From an uncultured Flavonifractor sp. (lineage in GTDB: Bacteria > Bacillota > Clostridia > Oscillospirales > Oscillospiraceae), in the NCBI GenBank assembly GCA_947346365.1, contig CANAAV010000028.1, forward strand, positions 1-32,271: a stretch of 32,271 nt of DNA. The letters run 5' to 3'. The notes beneath the pieces were generated by a model, which worked only from the letters and a program-made list of their open reading frames with translations, did not search any database and was not told the DNA's origin. This document shows, piece by piece, positions 1 through 9,100 of the stretch (position 1 is its first letter; the number at the start of each line of letters is the position of its first letter). A program made the translations under genes and the position numbers.

Positions 1-130
1 ACTTTTCACCTGCAATCCACCGGGGATACAGAATGATACGGCCTATGGGGAGCGTTATCAAATCGTTATCAAAAGAGGAGCGCAAAACCGTCTATTCGTT
101 GTGCCGCAACGGGTTCAGGACTTCAAAAAC
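1..130. other. Sequence downstream of the GMP synthase gene; no gene seen
   Basis: No convincing coding region is visible. The stretch contains a close direct repeat of CGTTATCAAA (about 53-62 and 65-74) and a short inverted repeat CGTTG/CAACG (97-101/107-111). It abuts the 3' end of the GMP synthase gene. The 3' end of guaA is a known integration site for genomic islands in many bacteria, so this could be the end of an inserted element with recombinase arm sites, but neither an integrase nor a second copy of the attachment core is in the window. The island reading is inference only. Confidence 0.3.
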
Positions 131-1111
131 TCATTCCCACTCTATGGTCCCAACGGGCTTTGGAGTGAGGTCATATAAGACCCTGCACACGCTGGGCACC
201 TCCTTTAAAATACGCCCGGTGATCTTTTCAAGCACTGCCCAGGGCAGCTCCGGCACCGCGGCGGTCATTGCGTCCACCGTGTTGACGGCACGAATAATCA
301 CCGGCCAGTCAAAGGCCCGTTTGCCGTCCCGGACACCGGTGGAGCGGAAATCGGGAACCACCGTAAAGAATTGCCAAATCTGCTGTGCCAGACCGGCGGC
401 GGCAAATTCCTCCCGCAGGATGGCGTCCGACTCCCGCACGGCAGCCAAACGTTCCCGGGTAATCGCCCCCAAGCAGCGCACCCCCAGGCCGGGGCCCGGG
501 AATGGCTGGCGCTCCACCATGGACGCGGGAAGACCCAAGGCCCTGCCCACCGCACGCACCTCGTCCTTAAACAGCAGGCGCACCGGTTCCACCAGCTCAA
601 ACCGCATCTCCTCCGGAAGTCCGCCCACGTTATGGTGGGCTTTTACCCCGTCGCTTTCCAAAATATCAGGGTAAATGGTCCCCTGGGCCAGGAAGGTGAT
701 TCCCTCCAGCTTGCGGGCCTCCTCATCAAAGACCTTGATGAACTCCCCGCCAATGATCTTCCGCTTGCGCTCCGGCTCGTCCACACCGGCCAGCAGATCC
801 AAAAAGCGGTCGGCAGCATCCACATAAATCAGGTTGGCATCCAGCTGGTGCCGGAACACCTCAACGACCTGCTCGCTCTCCCCCTTGCGCATCAGTCCGT
901 GATTGACATGCACGCACACCAACTGCTTGCCAATGGCGCGGATCAGCAGCGCGGCCACCACAGAGGAGTCCACCCCGCCGCTGAGAGCCAGCAAGACCTT
1001 TTTGTCCCCCACCTGGGCGCGGATCTGCCCCACCTGCTCATCAATAAAAGCCTGTGCCAGCGCCGGGGTATTGATCCGCTGCATATCAGCCGGACGCATG
1101 TTCTGTTCCAT
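131..1111 (-). CDS. guaA: GMP synthase ATP-pyrophosphatase and dimerization part, without glutamine amidotransferase domain
   Basis: This 326-residue protein matches the C-terminal two thirds of GMP synthase, which adenylates XMP and aminates it to GMP in the cytosol. The PP-loop motif LALSGGVDSS lies near residue 45, and the protein ends with the typical dimerization-domain sequence TPKPVGTIEWE. Bacterial GuaA is usually about 510 residues with an N-terminal class I amidotransferase; that domain is absent here. The truncation is not a recent break: the start ATG has a well-placed GGAGG seven bases upstream, and no amidotransferase remnants lie before it. Either a separate amidotransferase subunit exists, as in archaea, or the enzyme uses free ammonia, or a full-length copy exists elsewhere. 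It is the last gene of a possible four-gene operon, 77 bases after the zinc-ribbon gene. An alternative in-frame ATG lies about 25 bases upstream with a weaker ribosome site. Confidence 0.85.
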   Translation of the reverse strand: MEQNMRPADMQRINTPALAQAFIDEQVGQIRAQVGDKKVLLALSGGVDSSVVAALLIRAIGKQLVCVHVNHGLMRKGESEQVVEVFRHQLDANLIYVDAADRFLDLLAGVDEPERKRKIIGGEFIKVFDEEARKLEGITFLAQGTIYPDILESDGVKAHHNVGGLPEEMRFELVEPVRLLFKDEVRAVGRALGLPASMVERQPFPGPGLGVRCLGAITRERLAAVRESDAILREEFAAAGLAQQIWQFFTVVPDFRSTGVRDGKRAFDWPVIIRAVNTVDAMTAAVPELPWAVLEKITGRILKEVPSVCRVLYDLTPKPVGTIEWE

Positions 1112-1188
1112 AATCCATCCTCCGTTTTTATCCATTGGCCTGCCGCCCCTGCTTCTGCCGGACATCCCGTACGCGCCCCGTCCGGCGG

Positions 1189-1533
1189 TTACAAAAAAGC
1201 GTCCATCTCTCCGTCCTCGAAATAGAGCGCCTGCTCCACTTTTTCCTCGTCCCGGACCGGGAGAAACACGGTTAGCTTTACTGCCTGATGCCCGCACTGG
1301 GGACACCGATAGACGTGCATGCCGCAGGCATACATACCCGTAGGCACCTGGGCCTTCTTTTCAATCGGAACCAGCGTCTTTTGATAGTAGGCCGCGTCGT
1401 CGTGGGCCTTATAGTGCCCCACCCGCTGGTCTGGAAGGGCATAGAGCTGCTTGCGCACAACTTCCATCTGACTCTTGCAGCGGCTGCACCAGTCGTCGTG
1501 AAAAATTGAGCGGATATTTCTAAAAAACCCCAT
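1189..1533 (-). CDS. Small zinc-ribbon protein of unknown function
   Basis: The 114-residue product has a cysteine pair at residues 16 and 19 (WCSRC) and a second cluster at C70, C77 and C80 (CGMHVYRCPQCG), which together look like a zinc-ribbon or split treble-clef site. The N-terminal tail is short and basic and there is no signal peptide or membrane span, so the protein is probably cytosolic. It starts only five bases after the stop of the preceding membrane protein gene and is therefore very likely co-transcribed with it. I do not recognise a named family; a structural zinc site in a partner of the two membrane proteins is possible but not shown. Confidence 0.7.
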   Translation of the reverse strand: MGFFRNIRSIFHDDWCSRCKSQMEVVRKQLYALPDQRVGHYKAHDDAAYYQKTLVPIEKKAQVPTGMYACGMHVYRCPQCGHQAVKLTVFLPVRDEEKVEQALYFEDGEMDAFL

Positions 1534-1538
1534 CGCGT

Positions 1539-2126
1539 TTACCCTGCGTTTTGCTTCGCGGCCTGTAGGATCTCCACCCAGGTGTCCGCCTTGGAGATGC
1601 CTGTGAGGATGTGGTCGCTATTGGGGGCAAAACGCTGGTTGGAGGTAAAGGTGTCCACCCGTACGTTGCTGTTGTCCACCTGGAGCAGGAAGCTCACCCG
1701 GTTACTTCCCTTAAAAATAGCTACGCCGCCAACGCCGTCGTCTACCCAGGTCTTCTGGATGCGGCTGGCGGGAATCAAAAAAATCTTGAACGGATTCCAA
1801 AAGGACACCAGTCCAACCTGTCCACCGGCGACGTCAACAAAAACGGACCAGCCACGGCTGTAGAAAATCTGATTGGCATTGACGCCCTGAGCCTTCAGCT
1901 CTGCTTCAGCGCGCTTCTTGGCCCGGCTGTACAAAAACCGCCCGCCGCCGACCCACCAGGCGATGGATGCCAGAGAGGGCACCACAGTAAGAACCGCCGC
2001 CCCGGCTCCGACTCCGCGGAAGGGACCAAAAGCGATTCCGATGCACAGCGCGCACACCGCAATCGGGACAAATATGTAGGCCAGCAGGTACACAAAGTTA
2101 AATTTTCTGACAGGTCCGTCGCACAT
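1539..2126 (-). CDS. Membrane protein with two N-terminal helices and a soluble C-terminal domain, function unknown
   Basis: I place the start at the ATG of MCDGPVRKF because AAAGGAG lies about nine bases upstream; a longer frame would overlap the preceding gene and has no such site. The 195-residue product has two hydrophobic segments at about residues 11-34 and 38-60, then a basic stretch (SRAKKRAEAE) and a beta-rich domain of about 120 residues rich in V, F and W. The topology suggests a membrane hairpin with a cytosolic C-terminal domain. The preceding membrane protein gene ends 32 bases upstream and the zinc-ribbon gene follows after five bases, so the three form one transcription unit. 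No family was recognised. Confidence 0.7.
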   Translation of the reverse strand: MCDGPVRKFNFVYLLAYIFVPIAVCALCIGIAFGPFRGVGAGAAVLTVVPSLASIAWWVGGGRFLYSRAKKRAEAELKAQGVNANQIFYSRGWSVFVDVAGGQVGLVSFWNPFKIFLIPASRIQKTWVDDGVGGVAIFKGSNRVSFLLQVDNSNVRVDTFTSNQRFAPNSDHILTGISKADTWVEILQAAKQNAG

Positions 2127-2158
2127 GGTTGATTTCTCCTTTACTCTTTTTTCAGCAT

Positions 2159-2824
2159 TTATTCCCACTCAGACTCCTGCTCTTTCTTCCGGCGCACAAA
2201 AAAGGCCGGAAAGATGCCCAGCTTGGAGCCCAAAAGGTGGAGCAGAGGGAAGCAGATGAATATCGTGAGCACCTGCGCCGTGCCAGTGGGCATCTCTGAG
2301 TAATCCTCCTGACTGAGTTTGCCGCCATTGCCCATCATGTCCACATAAAAATCTGTACGGCTCAAGGGCTCCAGGTACTCAATCTGCTTTAAAAAGGTCT
2401 CATTGGAGGTGAGGTCCTCATACATGACCCGGCCCACAGGAAGCGTAGCCGTGCCGGAATAATACTCCCCCTCTACCTGAACGCCGTCCATATTGATAAT
2501 GGCCGCCACCAGTTCCCCGGAGGGAAGGGTGAGCGCATGCATATACCAGCCGCCATAATACCCCGCTCCCCGGTTTCGGTACTCAATACCGGGGGAAACT
2601 ACAGTAAAGGTGGCGTGGCTGAGCAGATCTTCCACATTCTGGGCCCGGTATACCTCCGGCCCCGCCGTGCCGCCGATCTCCCCGGCGGCCACCGTGTGCT
2701 CCTCCACATACGCCTCATACCGCTTTGGGAGGATATGCTCCATAATTTTTACCGGAATCAAGCTGACCAAAAAGCTTAGCAGCAGGCACAGCCAGATATC
2801 AAAGCGCATGCGGTGGTAACGCAT
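2159..2824 (-). CDS. Bitopic or two-helix membrane protein with extracytoplasmic domain, function unknown
   Basis: The 221-residue product has a hydrophobic helix at about residues 10-27 after a basic N-terminus, a soluble region of roughly 150 residues containing many tyrosines and glycines (for example NRGAGYYGGWYMH), a second helix at about 182-200, and a short charged cytosolic tail RRKKEQESEWE. The middle part is probably outside the membrane. The ATG has GGAGG nine bases upstream. It is the first gene after a strong minus-strand promoter at 2952-2980 and leads a group of small membrane and zinc-ribbon genes ending with the GMP synthase ATPase gene. No named family was recognised. Confidence 0.7.
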   Translation of the reverse strand: MRYHRMRFDIWLCLLLSFLVSLIPVKIMEHILPKRYEAYVEEHTVAAGEIGGTAGPEVYRAQNVEDLLSHATFTVVSPGIEYRNRGAGYYGGWYMHALTLPSGELVAAIINMDGVQVEGEYYSGTATLPVGRVMYEDLTSNETFLKQIEYLEPLSRTDFYVDMMGNGGKLSQEDYSEMPTGTAQVLTIFICFPLLHLLGSKLGIFPAFFVRRKKEQESEWE

Positions 2825-2951
2825 CGCCCATCGCCTCCAGCATCATCGTCTTGTCAGCGCTTCGCGCGCGGGAGTCTTGGCGCCACCGGCAGCGTTTACC
2901 TCCCGGGCGGCCCCGCCGCACCAAAACGGGGATTTTCGCAGCCGCTTGCTT

Positions 2952-2980
2952 ATTATACCACGTTTGTCCGTCCCCGTCCA
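2952..2980 (-). promoter_or_regulatory. Sigma-A type promoter for the membrane protein operon
   Basis: Read on the minus strand, TGGACG (2975-2980) and TATAAT (2952-2957) are separated by 17 bases, and the -10 box is preceded by TGG, giving an extended -10. Initiation would fall near 2945, about 120 bases before the start at 2824. Confidence 0.65.
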
Positions 2981-3035
2981 TACGGTATTTCCAATTCCGG
3001 AGAATTTTTCCCTTTCATTGGGAATACCTATTCCT

Positions 3036-3578
3036 TCAAGCACGTTTTTCCAAATATTCCGCTCTGGTCAAGGCATAATAATGGGCCTGCCGCTCCTGAT
3101 TGTCCAAGGGAACCGTTTCCGTCCTGGTAAAACGGTAGGTCATGCCGCATTTCTCCATAACCCGGCGGGATTTTACATTGCCGTCATAGTAGGCCGCCCA
3201 CAAAGCCGCATAGCCCCCTTCAGCAAAGGCCCGCCGGATAATCGCGGCCACCGCCTCCGGAATCAGGCCCTGCCCCCAGCAATCCCGCGCTAAGGAGTAT
3301 CCAATCTCCTCGCTGGGCAGGCCCAGTCCCGGCTCGTGCCGGTCTACAAACCCGGCCGAGCCTACCAGCCGCCCGCTGTCCTTCAAAATCACTGCCAGAG
3401 CATCGGAGGGCTGAAAAATCGTACGGATTACCTCCAGACTCTCTTCCACGCTCCCATGAGGCTTCCAGCCCGCAGGGGGGCCCACCTCCGGATGGCTGGC
3501 ATAGGCATATACCGCCGGGGCGTCTTTCTCTGTAAAGGGGCGCAAAAGCAGCCTGCGGGTCTCAAATTGCAGATTCAT
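3036..3578 (-). CDS. GNAT-family N-acetyltransferase, RimJ/RimL-like
   Basis: The 180-residue product begins with FETRRLLLRPFTEKDAPAV, the usual start of the RimJ/RimL-like branch of GNAT acetyltransferases, and contains the acetyl-CoA binding region EEIGYSLARDCWGQGLIPEA (motif A) followed by NVKSRRVMEKCGM (motif B). The family transfers acetyl groups from acetyl-CoA to amines such as protein N-termini, antibiotics or metabolites; the substrate here cannot be told. Two in-frame ATGs sit after AGGAGG, at 3584 (three bases away) and 3578 (nine bases away); I chose 3578 for its normal spacing. The gene follows hflX by 60 bases in the same direction, with a GC-rich hairpin (3601-3628) between them, so it may be the last gene of that operon. 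Confidence 0.85.
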   Translation of the reverse strand: MNLQFETRRLLLRPFTEKDAPAVYAYASHPEVGPPAGWKPHGSVEESLEVIRTIFQPSDALAVILKDSGRLVGSAGFVDRHEPGLGLPSEEIGYSLARDCWGQGLIPEAVAAIIRRAFAEGGYAALWAAYYDGNVKSRRVMEKCGMTYRFTRTETVPLDNQERQAHYYALTRAEYLEKRA

Positions 3579-3638
3579 TTCCATTTTCCTCCTCAACCGC
3601 CGGAGGCAAACCCACCGGCCCGCCTCCGAGGCTCTCTT

Positions 3639-4946
3639 TTATTCCTCCCAGAACTCTTTTGGGGGCGTCCAGCCGGAGACGATATACTCCCGCAGGCGGC
3701 CCAGCTGCACGGGAGTGCAGACCGCCTCCACCTCTATAGTCTCGCCGTACTCTACCCGCTCCACTTTGGCCTCCCGGTGGAGCAGATCCACCAGCCCCCC
3801 CTGCTCATAGGGGATGTGCAGGACCACCCGCCGGGCGCCCGCGTCCAGGCGCGCGCCAATCTTTTTCAGCAAGTCCTCCACTCCCTGGCCTGTCCTGGCC
3901 GACAGGGCAACGATCTCCTCCCCATGGGGGAGAATATCTCCGGTATAGCGGTCGCACTTATTAAATACATCAATACGCGGGGTTTCTCCAGCGCCCAGAC
4001 CGGCAATCAGCTGCTCTACCACCTCCGCCTGCTCCCGCCACTGGGGATTGGAGGCGTCGATGACGTGAAGCAGCAGGTCGGCATAGGTCAGCTCCTCCAG
4101 CGTGGCCTTGAAGGCCTCTACCAGATGGTGGGGCAGCTTGCGGATAAATCCCACCGTGTCCGAGAGCAGTACCGTGCACGTATCGGAGATCTCCAGAGTG
4201 CGGGTGGTGGTGTCCAGCGTATCAAACAGCCGGTTGTTGGCGGGAATGTCCGCCCCGGTCAGACGGTTGAGCAGGGTGGATTTGCCCGCGTTGGTGTATC
4301 CCACAATGGCAACCACGGGGACCTCGTTCTTTTCCCGGCGCTGGCGCTGGGTGGCGCGCACCCGGCGGACCTGCTCCAGCTCCTCCTGGAGCTTCGTAAT
4401 CTTCCGGCGGATGTGCCGCCGGTCGGTCTCCAGCTGCGTCTCGCCGGGCCCCCGGGTGCCGATGGGGGACTTGCCGCCGGAGGCGGTCTGCCGCACCAGA
4501 TGGCCCCACATGCCCGTCAGCCGGGGCAGCAGGTATTGATATTGGGCCAGCTCCACCTGGAGCCGCCCCTCCCGCGTGCGGGCCCGCTGGGCGAAAATAT
4601 CCAGGATCAGGGCCGAACGGTCCATCACCTGCACCCCCAGCTCCTCGGTGAGCGCCCGCTGCTGGGACGGGGACAGAGCGTTATCAAAGATCACCAGGTC
4701 CGCGCCCGCATTCCGAACCAGCTCCTTGACCTGCTCTGTCTTGCCCTCGCCAATGAAGGTGCGGGGATCGGGCGCGTCCCTGTTCTGCAGGACGCTGCCC
4801 GCGCATATGCCTCCCGCCGTCTCCAGCAGGGCGCACAGCTCCTCCATAGTCTCGTCGGTGGCATTTTCCTCCCGGGGCAGGCTGTGGGCGCTCAGGCCCA
4901 CCAGCACCGCCCGGTTGATGTTCTCTTGTGTGTGCTGTTCGATCAT
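3639..4946 (-). CDS. hflX: GTPase HflX, ribosome-associated
   Basis: The 435-residue product matches HflX, a GTPase that binds and splits stalled or stress-damaged 70S ribosomes. The N-terminal HflX domain carries the glycine-rich signature GTRGPGETQLETDRR (163-177), followed by a coiled-coil (about 178-208) and the G domain: G1 GYTNAGKS (216-223), G3 DTVGF (263-267) and G4 NKCD (329-332). The C-terminal extension to residue 435 is present, so the protein is full length. ATG is preceded by GGAGG at five bases. The upstream flavin reductase gene ends 24 bases before it, indicating co-transcription. A hairpin (3601-3628, stem CGGAGGC/GCCTCCG) follows the stop but has no T-run, so termination there would be weak. 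Confidence 0.95.
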   Translation of the reverse strand: MIEQHTQENINRAVLVGLSAHSLPREENATDETMEELCALLETAGGICAGSVLQNRDAPDPRTFIGEGKTEQVKELVRNAGADLVIFDNALSPSQQRALTEELGVQVMDRSALILDIFAQRARTREGRLQVELAQYQYLLPRLTGMWGHLVRQTASGGKSPIGTRGPGETQLETDRRHIRRKITKLQEELEQVRRVRATQRQRREKNEVPVVAIVGYTNAGKSTLLNRLTGADIPANNRLFDTLDTTTRTLEISDTCTVLLSDTVGFIRKLPHHLVEAFKATLEELTYADLLLHVIDASNPQWREQAEVVEQLIAGLGAGETPRIDVFNKCDRYTGDILPHGEEIVALSARTGQGVEDLLKKIGARLDAGARRVVLHIPYEQGGLVDLLHREAKVERVEYGETIEVEAVCTPVQLGRLREYIVSGWTPPKEFWEE

Positions 4947-4970
4947 TCATACCTCCACGCAGAGGACCCG

Positions 4971-5477
4971 TCACACTTTTTTCAGGGCCTCCACAATTTC
5001 TCCAATATAGATCCGGTGATAATCTCTGCCCGGATAGTGTTTCCCGTCCACCTCCGGGTCCAGGAAGTGAGCGGGGTCCATGTCCTGCCAGTATGCCTTT
5101 TTGCAGACCAGCACCAGCTCCGCCTGCTCAAAATACGGCGCGCCGCACACGCCCTCCGCCACAGTAAAGCCGCACGCGGCTATTTTGTCCACATCCCGCC
5201 CGCTTTTACTGCCGCACAGCCCCAGCGCCTCCCGGTATTCCGGGCCAAAAAAAGCCAAGGTAAAGCAATCGCTCTTCTCCACGAACTCATACGTGTACCG
5301 CTGGGGACGGATATACACCGTCGCCACATGCTTCCCCCACAGCACGCCCAGGCCGCCCCAACTGGCGGTCATCGTGTTGCAGCGCTCCTTCGTGCCCGCT
5401 GTAATCAGCATCCACTGCTCCCCGATCAGGGAAAAGACGTTTTGGTCCAGGGTCTTAGGATCTACTTTTTGAAACAT
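4971..5477 (-). CDS. Flavin reductase family protein (flavoredoxin-like)
   Basis: The 168-residue product has the split-barrel FMN-binding fold features of the flavin reductase/flavoredoxin family: MLITAGTKERCNTMTASWG near residues 23-41, then a region with IRPQRYTYEFVEKSDCFTL (57-75) and the C-terminal GRDYHRIYIGEIVEA. Such proteins bind FMN and transfer electrons in the cytosol; the partner is not evident. The ATG has AGGAGG nine bases upstream. It heads the operon with hflX and the acetyltransferase gene. Its upstream region is the heavily structured block 5506-5697, which would lie in the 5' leader if transcription starts beyond it. Confidence 0.85.
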   Translation of the reverse strand: MFQKVDPKTLDQNVFSLIGEQWMLITAGTKERCNTMTASWGGLGVLWGKHVATVYIRPQRYTYEFVEKSDCFTLAFFGPEYREALGLCGSKSGRDVDKIAACGFTVAEGVCGAPYFEQAELVLVCKKAYWQDMDPAHFLDPEVDGKHYPGRDYHRIYIGEIVEALKKV

Positions 5478-5505
5478 GCGCTCATTCCTCCTGTCACTAT
5501 TTTGC

Positions 5506-5697
5506 GCCCCGGCGCCGGGGCCGCAATTACAATCAAATAAAGCGTGTTTTACACGCGGGCGGATTTTGCCCGCCTGAAAAATAGTTTTGCTATTTTTCAG
5601 GCTATTTGACTATGCTTTGTTTAAAAAAGGAGAAAGCCCGCTGTCCAGGCGGAAAAAGGACCGCCACTTGGACGTGTTAACACTTTTCAAACAAAGC
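5506..5697. repeat. Structured intergenic block with serial palindromes and alternative pairings
   Basis: In order: the palindrome CCCCGGCGCCGGGG (5507-5520); GCGTGT/ACACGC (5542-5547/5551-5556); GCGGGC/GCCCGC (5555-5560/5568-5573); a perfect 12-bp stem (5573-5584/5590-5601, loop TTTTG); GTCCAGGCGG paired with 5661-5673 with a three-base bulge; and GTGTTAACAC (5674-5683). GCTTTGTTT at 5614-5622 can pair with AAATAAAGC at 5535-5543 (one mismatch) or perfectly with AAACAAAGC at 5689-5697, so the two pairings exclude one another. The block lies between the rpmE terminator and the flavin reductase start. It may be a dispersed repeat or a regulatory leader; the sequence does not decide between them. 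Confidence 0.6.
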
Positions 5698-5724
5698 CTA
5701 TATCATCTTATGCGCCCCACATGA

Positions 5725-5760
5725 AAAAACCCCCGCACCGAAACCGGCGCGGGGGTTTTT
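5725..5760 (-). terminator. Rho-independent terminator of rpmE
   Basis: An inverted repeat pairs A5C5GC with GCG5T5 around a short loop with one mismatch. Transcribed from the minus strand it ends in a run of six Us just downstream of rpmE. The T-run on the other strand makes it potentially bidirectional. Confidence 0.85.
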
Positions 5761-5770
5761 ATAGGCCAAC

Positions 5771-5977
5771 TTACTTTTTGTCCAAGCCAAACTTCTTGTT
5801 GAAGCGGCTGACGCGGCCGCCAGTATCCACCATCTTCTGCTTGCCAGTAAAGAAGGGGTGACACTTGGAGCAGACTTCCACGCGAATGTCCTTTTTGGTA
5901 GACCCGGTTTCGATCACGTTACCGCAGGCGCATTTGATGGTGGTCTGAGCGTAGTTGGGATGGATGCCGTCCTTCAT
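5771..5977 (-). CDS. rpmE: 50S ribosomal protein L31, zinc-binding form
   Basis: The 68-residue product matches bacterial L31: MKDGIHPNY at the start and the conserved [10 protein letters not shown] followed by [14 protein letters not shown]. Four cysteines at 16, 18, 36 and 39 mark the zinc-containing (C+) type. It sits in the large ribosomal subunit and bridges to the small subunit. The ATG at 5975-5977 has AGAGGTG eight bases upstream; longer open frames upstream have no ribosome site and are not L31-like. The gene is monocistronic, with its own promoter (6048-6076) and terminator (5725-5760). Confidence 0.97.
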   Translation of the reverse strand: MKDGIHPNYAQTTIKCACGNVIETGSTKKDIRVEVCSKCHPFFTGKQKMVDTGGRVSRFNKKFGLDKK

Positions 5978-6047
5978 GATGTGTTCACCTCTTTCTCTTC
6001 CCAAATATAGACGCATGGGCGCAAAAGCCCTCATAAACGCAGTTGAT

Positions 6048-6076
6048 ATAATACCACGTCCCAGAAAAAAAAGCAA
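6048..6076 (-). promoter_or_regulatory. Promoter of rpmE
   Basis: On the minus strand TTGCTT (6071-6076) and TATTAT (6048-6053) are separated by 17 bases, about 70 bases before the rpmE start and just beyond the addA stop codon. Confidence 0.7.
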
Positions 6077-6110
6077 CTGTTTTTTTCGCTTTTTCCGGGA
6101 AAGCTCCGCG

Positions 6111-9100
6111 TTATACCTCCACCGCCCGGTCCAGGGCAAAAAACCACAGCACCCGGCGGGCCACCGGCCTGCCCAGAATATCCGCCAGAGCCCGGCTGTA
6201 GGCCGCCAGCTGCGCCCGGTACTCCAGGGCCCGGGCCTGAACAGCGGCGGCGCCCACCCGGTCGGTTTTAAAGTCCACCACCACGATTCCCTCCGGCGTT
6301 TCAAAACAGCAGTCCACCACTCCCTGGAGGAGCACCTGCTCTCCCCTGCCCGCCTCCGGGTAATACTCCGCCGCCGGAACCAGCAGAGAGAATTTAAACT
6401 CCCGGCGCAGCGTGGGCGCGCTTAAAACCTCCCGTCCCAGGGGCGCGGCGAAAAAGGCCGCGATCCGCTCCGCGTCCACCGCCTCCCCCTGCTGGGGGGT
6501 GAGCAACTGCCTCTCCACCAGCCGCCGGATCTCTCCGCGGACCTCCTGGGCGCTTCCGGTGCGCGCAAAGTCGATATACTGCATCGCCAGATGCAGGGCG
6601 GTGCCCCGCTGGGCGGGTGTCAGGCCCAGCTCCTCCACAGCAAAGCGGGGCCGCTGGAACACCCGCCGCCCGGGGGACTGGGGGGCCTGCTCCGCCGCCT
6701 CCCGGTCCAACTCCCTTCCCTTGAGCTGAGTGGCCGTAAGCTTAGAGGGTGTCCCGACATCTCCCCCATGGGGATACCGCCAGCGCAGCCGGGCGGAAAG
6801 CATCTCCCGGTCCGGCCCGGCAAGGTCCGAAGCCTGCTCCTCCTTCGGGCGCAGCGGCGGCGTTTTCCCAAAGTCCGCCGCATCCACCCACCGGATCTCC
6901 CAGGGGGAGCCGAATTCCACCGGCGGGATCAAAACCTCCGCCCCAGCGGCCCTTCGCAGCTCCTCCGCCTCCGGGCGGGCCAGGGCCGCCAGAAGCACCC
7001 ACTGCCCCACATTCTGACAGCCCAGCAGCGCCTGGGGCTCCACTGGGCTGCCCGCGTCCCCCGCCAGCTTCTCCAGCTCGCCCGCCCCCCTGGTCAGGGC
7101 GCAGGACATGACCAGCTTCTCCCTGGCCCGCGTCATCGCCACGTACAAAAGCCGCAGCTCCTCCGCCATCATCTCCCGCTCCAGCACCCGGGCCACCGCC
7201 GTCCGGGCCAGGGTGGCATACTCAATCCCCCGCTCCAGATCCAGCCGCTTGGGCCCCACGCCCAGCTTGGGATGGAAAAGAATCGGCCGGCTCATATCCT
7301 CCCGGTTCAGCCGCCGGGACACTCCGCACACAAAAACCACCGGGAACTCCAGCCCCTTGGACTTGTGGATGCTCATCAGGCGCACGCCGCCCCCCTCCCT
7401 GCCGGGGGCGGGCAGGGCCAGCTTGGCGCCGTTCTCCCGCAGGCGGGAGAGAAAAGACAAAAATCCAAATAGTCCCTTATGCCCCGCCCCCTCAAAGCGG
7501 CGGGCCAGCTCCGCCAGGGTCAGCAGATTAGACTGCCGGGCCTCTCCCGCGTCCATAGCTCCAAACACACCCAGCAGGTTGGCCCGGTCATAAATCTGCC
7601 ACAGCAGCTGGTGGGCGCTCTGGTCTCCCACCCCAAAGCGCAGCCGCTCCAGCTCCCGCAGAAAGTCCGCGCAGTCCTCCCCTCCGTCCGCCTCCAGCGC
7701 GGAATAAAAATCCGTGTCTGGACTGTTCGCGCGGATCTCCGCCAGTCGGTCCGCCGTGAATGCGTATACCGGCGAGCGCAGCGCCGAAATCAGCGCCACA
7801 TCCTGCCGGGGATTGTCCACGATCTGCAGCAGGGACAGGGCCACCGAAACCTCGGTGGCGGCAAAAAAATCTCCCCCGCCATCGGCCTGCCACCCAATGC
7901 CCTGCTCGCCCAGGGCTCTGGCATAGTGGTGGAGCACCGTTCCCGGCGAGCGCAGCAGCACCACAATATCCCCGCTGCGCGCTGTGCGCGTCTCCCCGCC
8001 GTCGGAAATACGCAAGCCGCCGTCCAGCATCTCCCGGATGCGCCGGGCAGTAAACCGGGCCTCCAGCAAATCCCGCCCCGCCTTATCCGGCCCCGCATCC
8101 TCCTGTGCACCGGAGCAGTCCAGGACGTTGAGCTCCACCGCGTAGACAGACGCCCCGCCGTCCACCTCCGGGAAATCTCCGCCGGGGTACAGGGCCTCCT
8201 GGTCCGTATAGTCCATCTCGCCAAACTGCGCGGACATGACGCTGCGGAAGAGGTAGTTGGCTCCCTCCAGCACCTGGGGGCGGGAACGGAAGTTCTTTGA
8301 CAGAATTACTCGCCGCTCCTTTCCCTCCGCCGCCTGGCCATAGGGCGGAAAGGCGCGGTACTTTTCTAAAAAAATTGTGGGGTCCGCCAGACGGAAACGG
8401 TAGATGGACTGCTTCACGTCCCCCACCATGAACAGATTGCGTCCCCGGCGGGACAGGGCGGTAAAAATGGCGTTCTGCACCTCGTTGGTATCCTGGTACT
8501 CGTCCACCATGATCTCGTCATACCGTCCGGCCCACTGCTGTGCCAGCGGGGTGGGCTGGCCGTCGGGATCCACCAGCAGCCGCACGGCCAAATGCTCCAG
8601 GTCGGCGAAGTCCAGCACCCCCCGGCGGGCCTTCTCGGCGGTATAGGCCGCCTCGAAATCTCTTACCAGGGCCACCAGCTCCCTCACCGCCGGATGGACC
8701 GAGCGCAGGTCCTCGGCCAGGTCCCCGCTGGCGTCTCCAAACCACTCCGAGAGCTTTTCCATGCGCTTTTTGCATTTGCTCCTGACGTCCTTCACCTGTT
8801 GGAGAAGTTCCTGCGGGCACTCGGGCATTTTCTTGCGCCCCGCTGGAGGGAAGGGGACCGGCAGCGCCGCCCGGGCCGCGTCCCACCCCTGGGCCGCGCC
8901 CCGCCGGAACCGCCGCAGCCCCTCGATCGTAGCGGAGATCGTAGGGGTGTAATTGGCCGCCAGCCTTTCGTCCAGGGCGCACCTGTCCAGAGCGGCGGTC
9001 ATGCGCTTTTCCCAGTATTCCGCCTGCTCCCCGGCATCCTCCAGCAGCACCCGGCCCCAGGGCGTCTCCTCCACCCCCGCCTCCTCCGGCAGGGCAAAGG

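Noticed and set aside
2159..2170. ATTCCCACTC shared with the 3' end of the GMP synthase gene, as a possible second attachment site
   Set aside because: Only ten bases are shared, within codons for E-W-E at the end of two unrelated genes, with no recombinase nearby.
3336..5540. Very long plus-strand open frame opposite hflX and the flavin reductase gene
   Set aside because: It is antisense to two well-recognised genes, has no ribosome site and gives a proline- and glutamine-rich product typical of GC-rich shadow frames.
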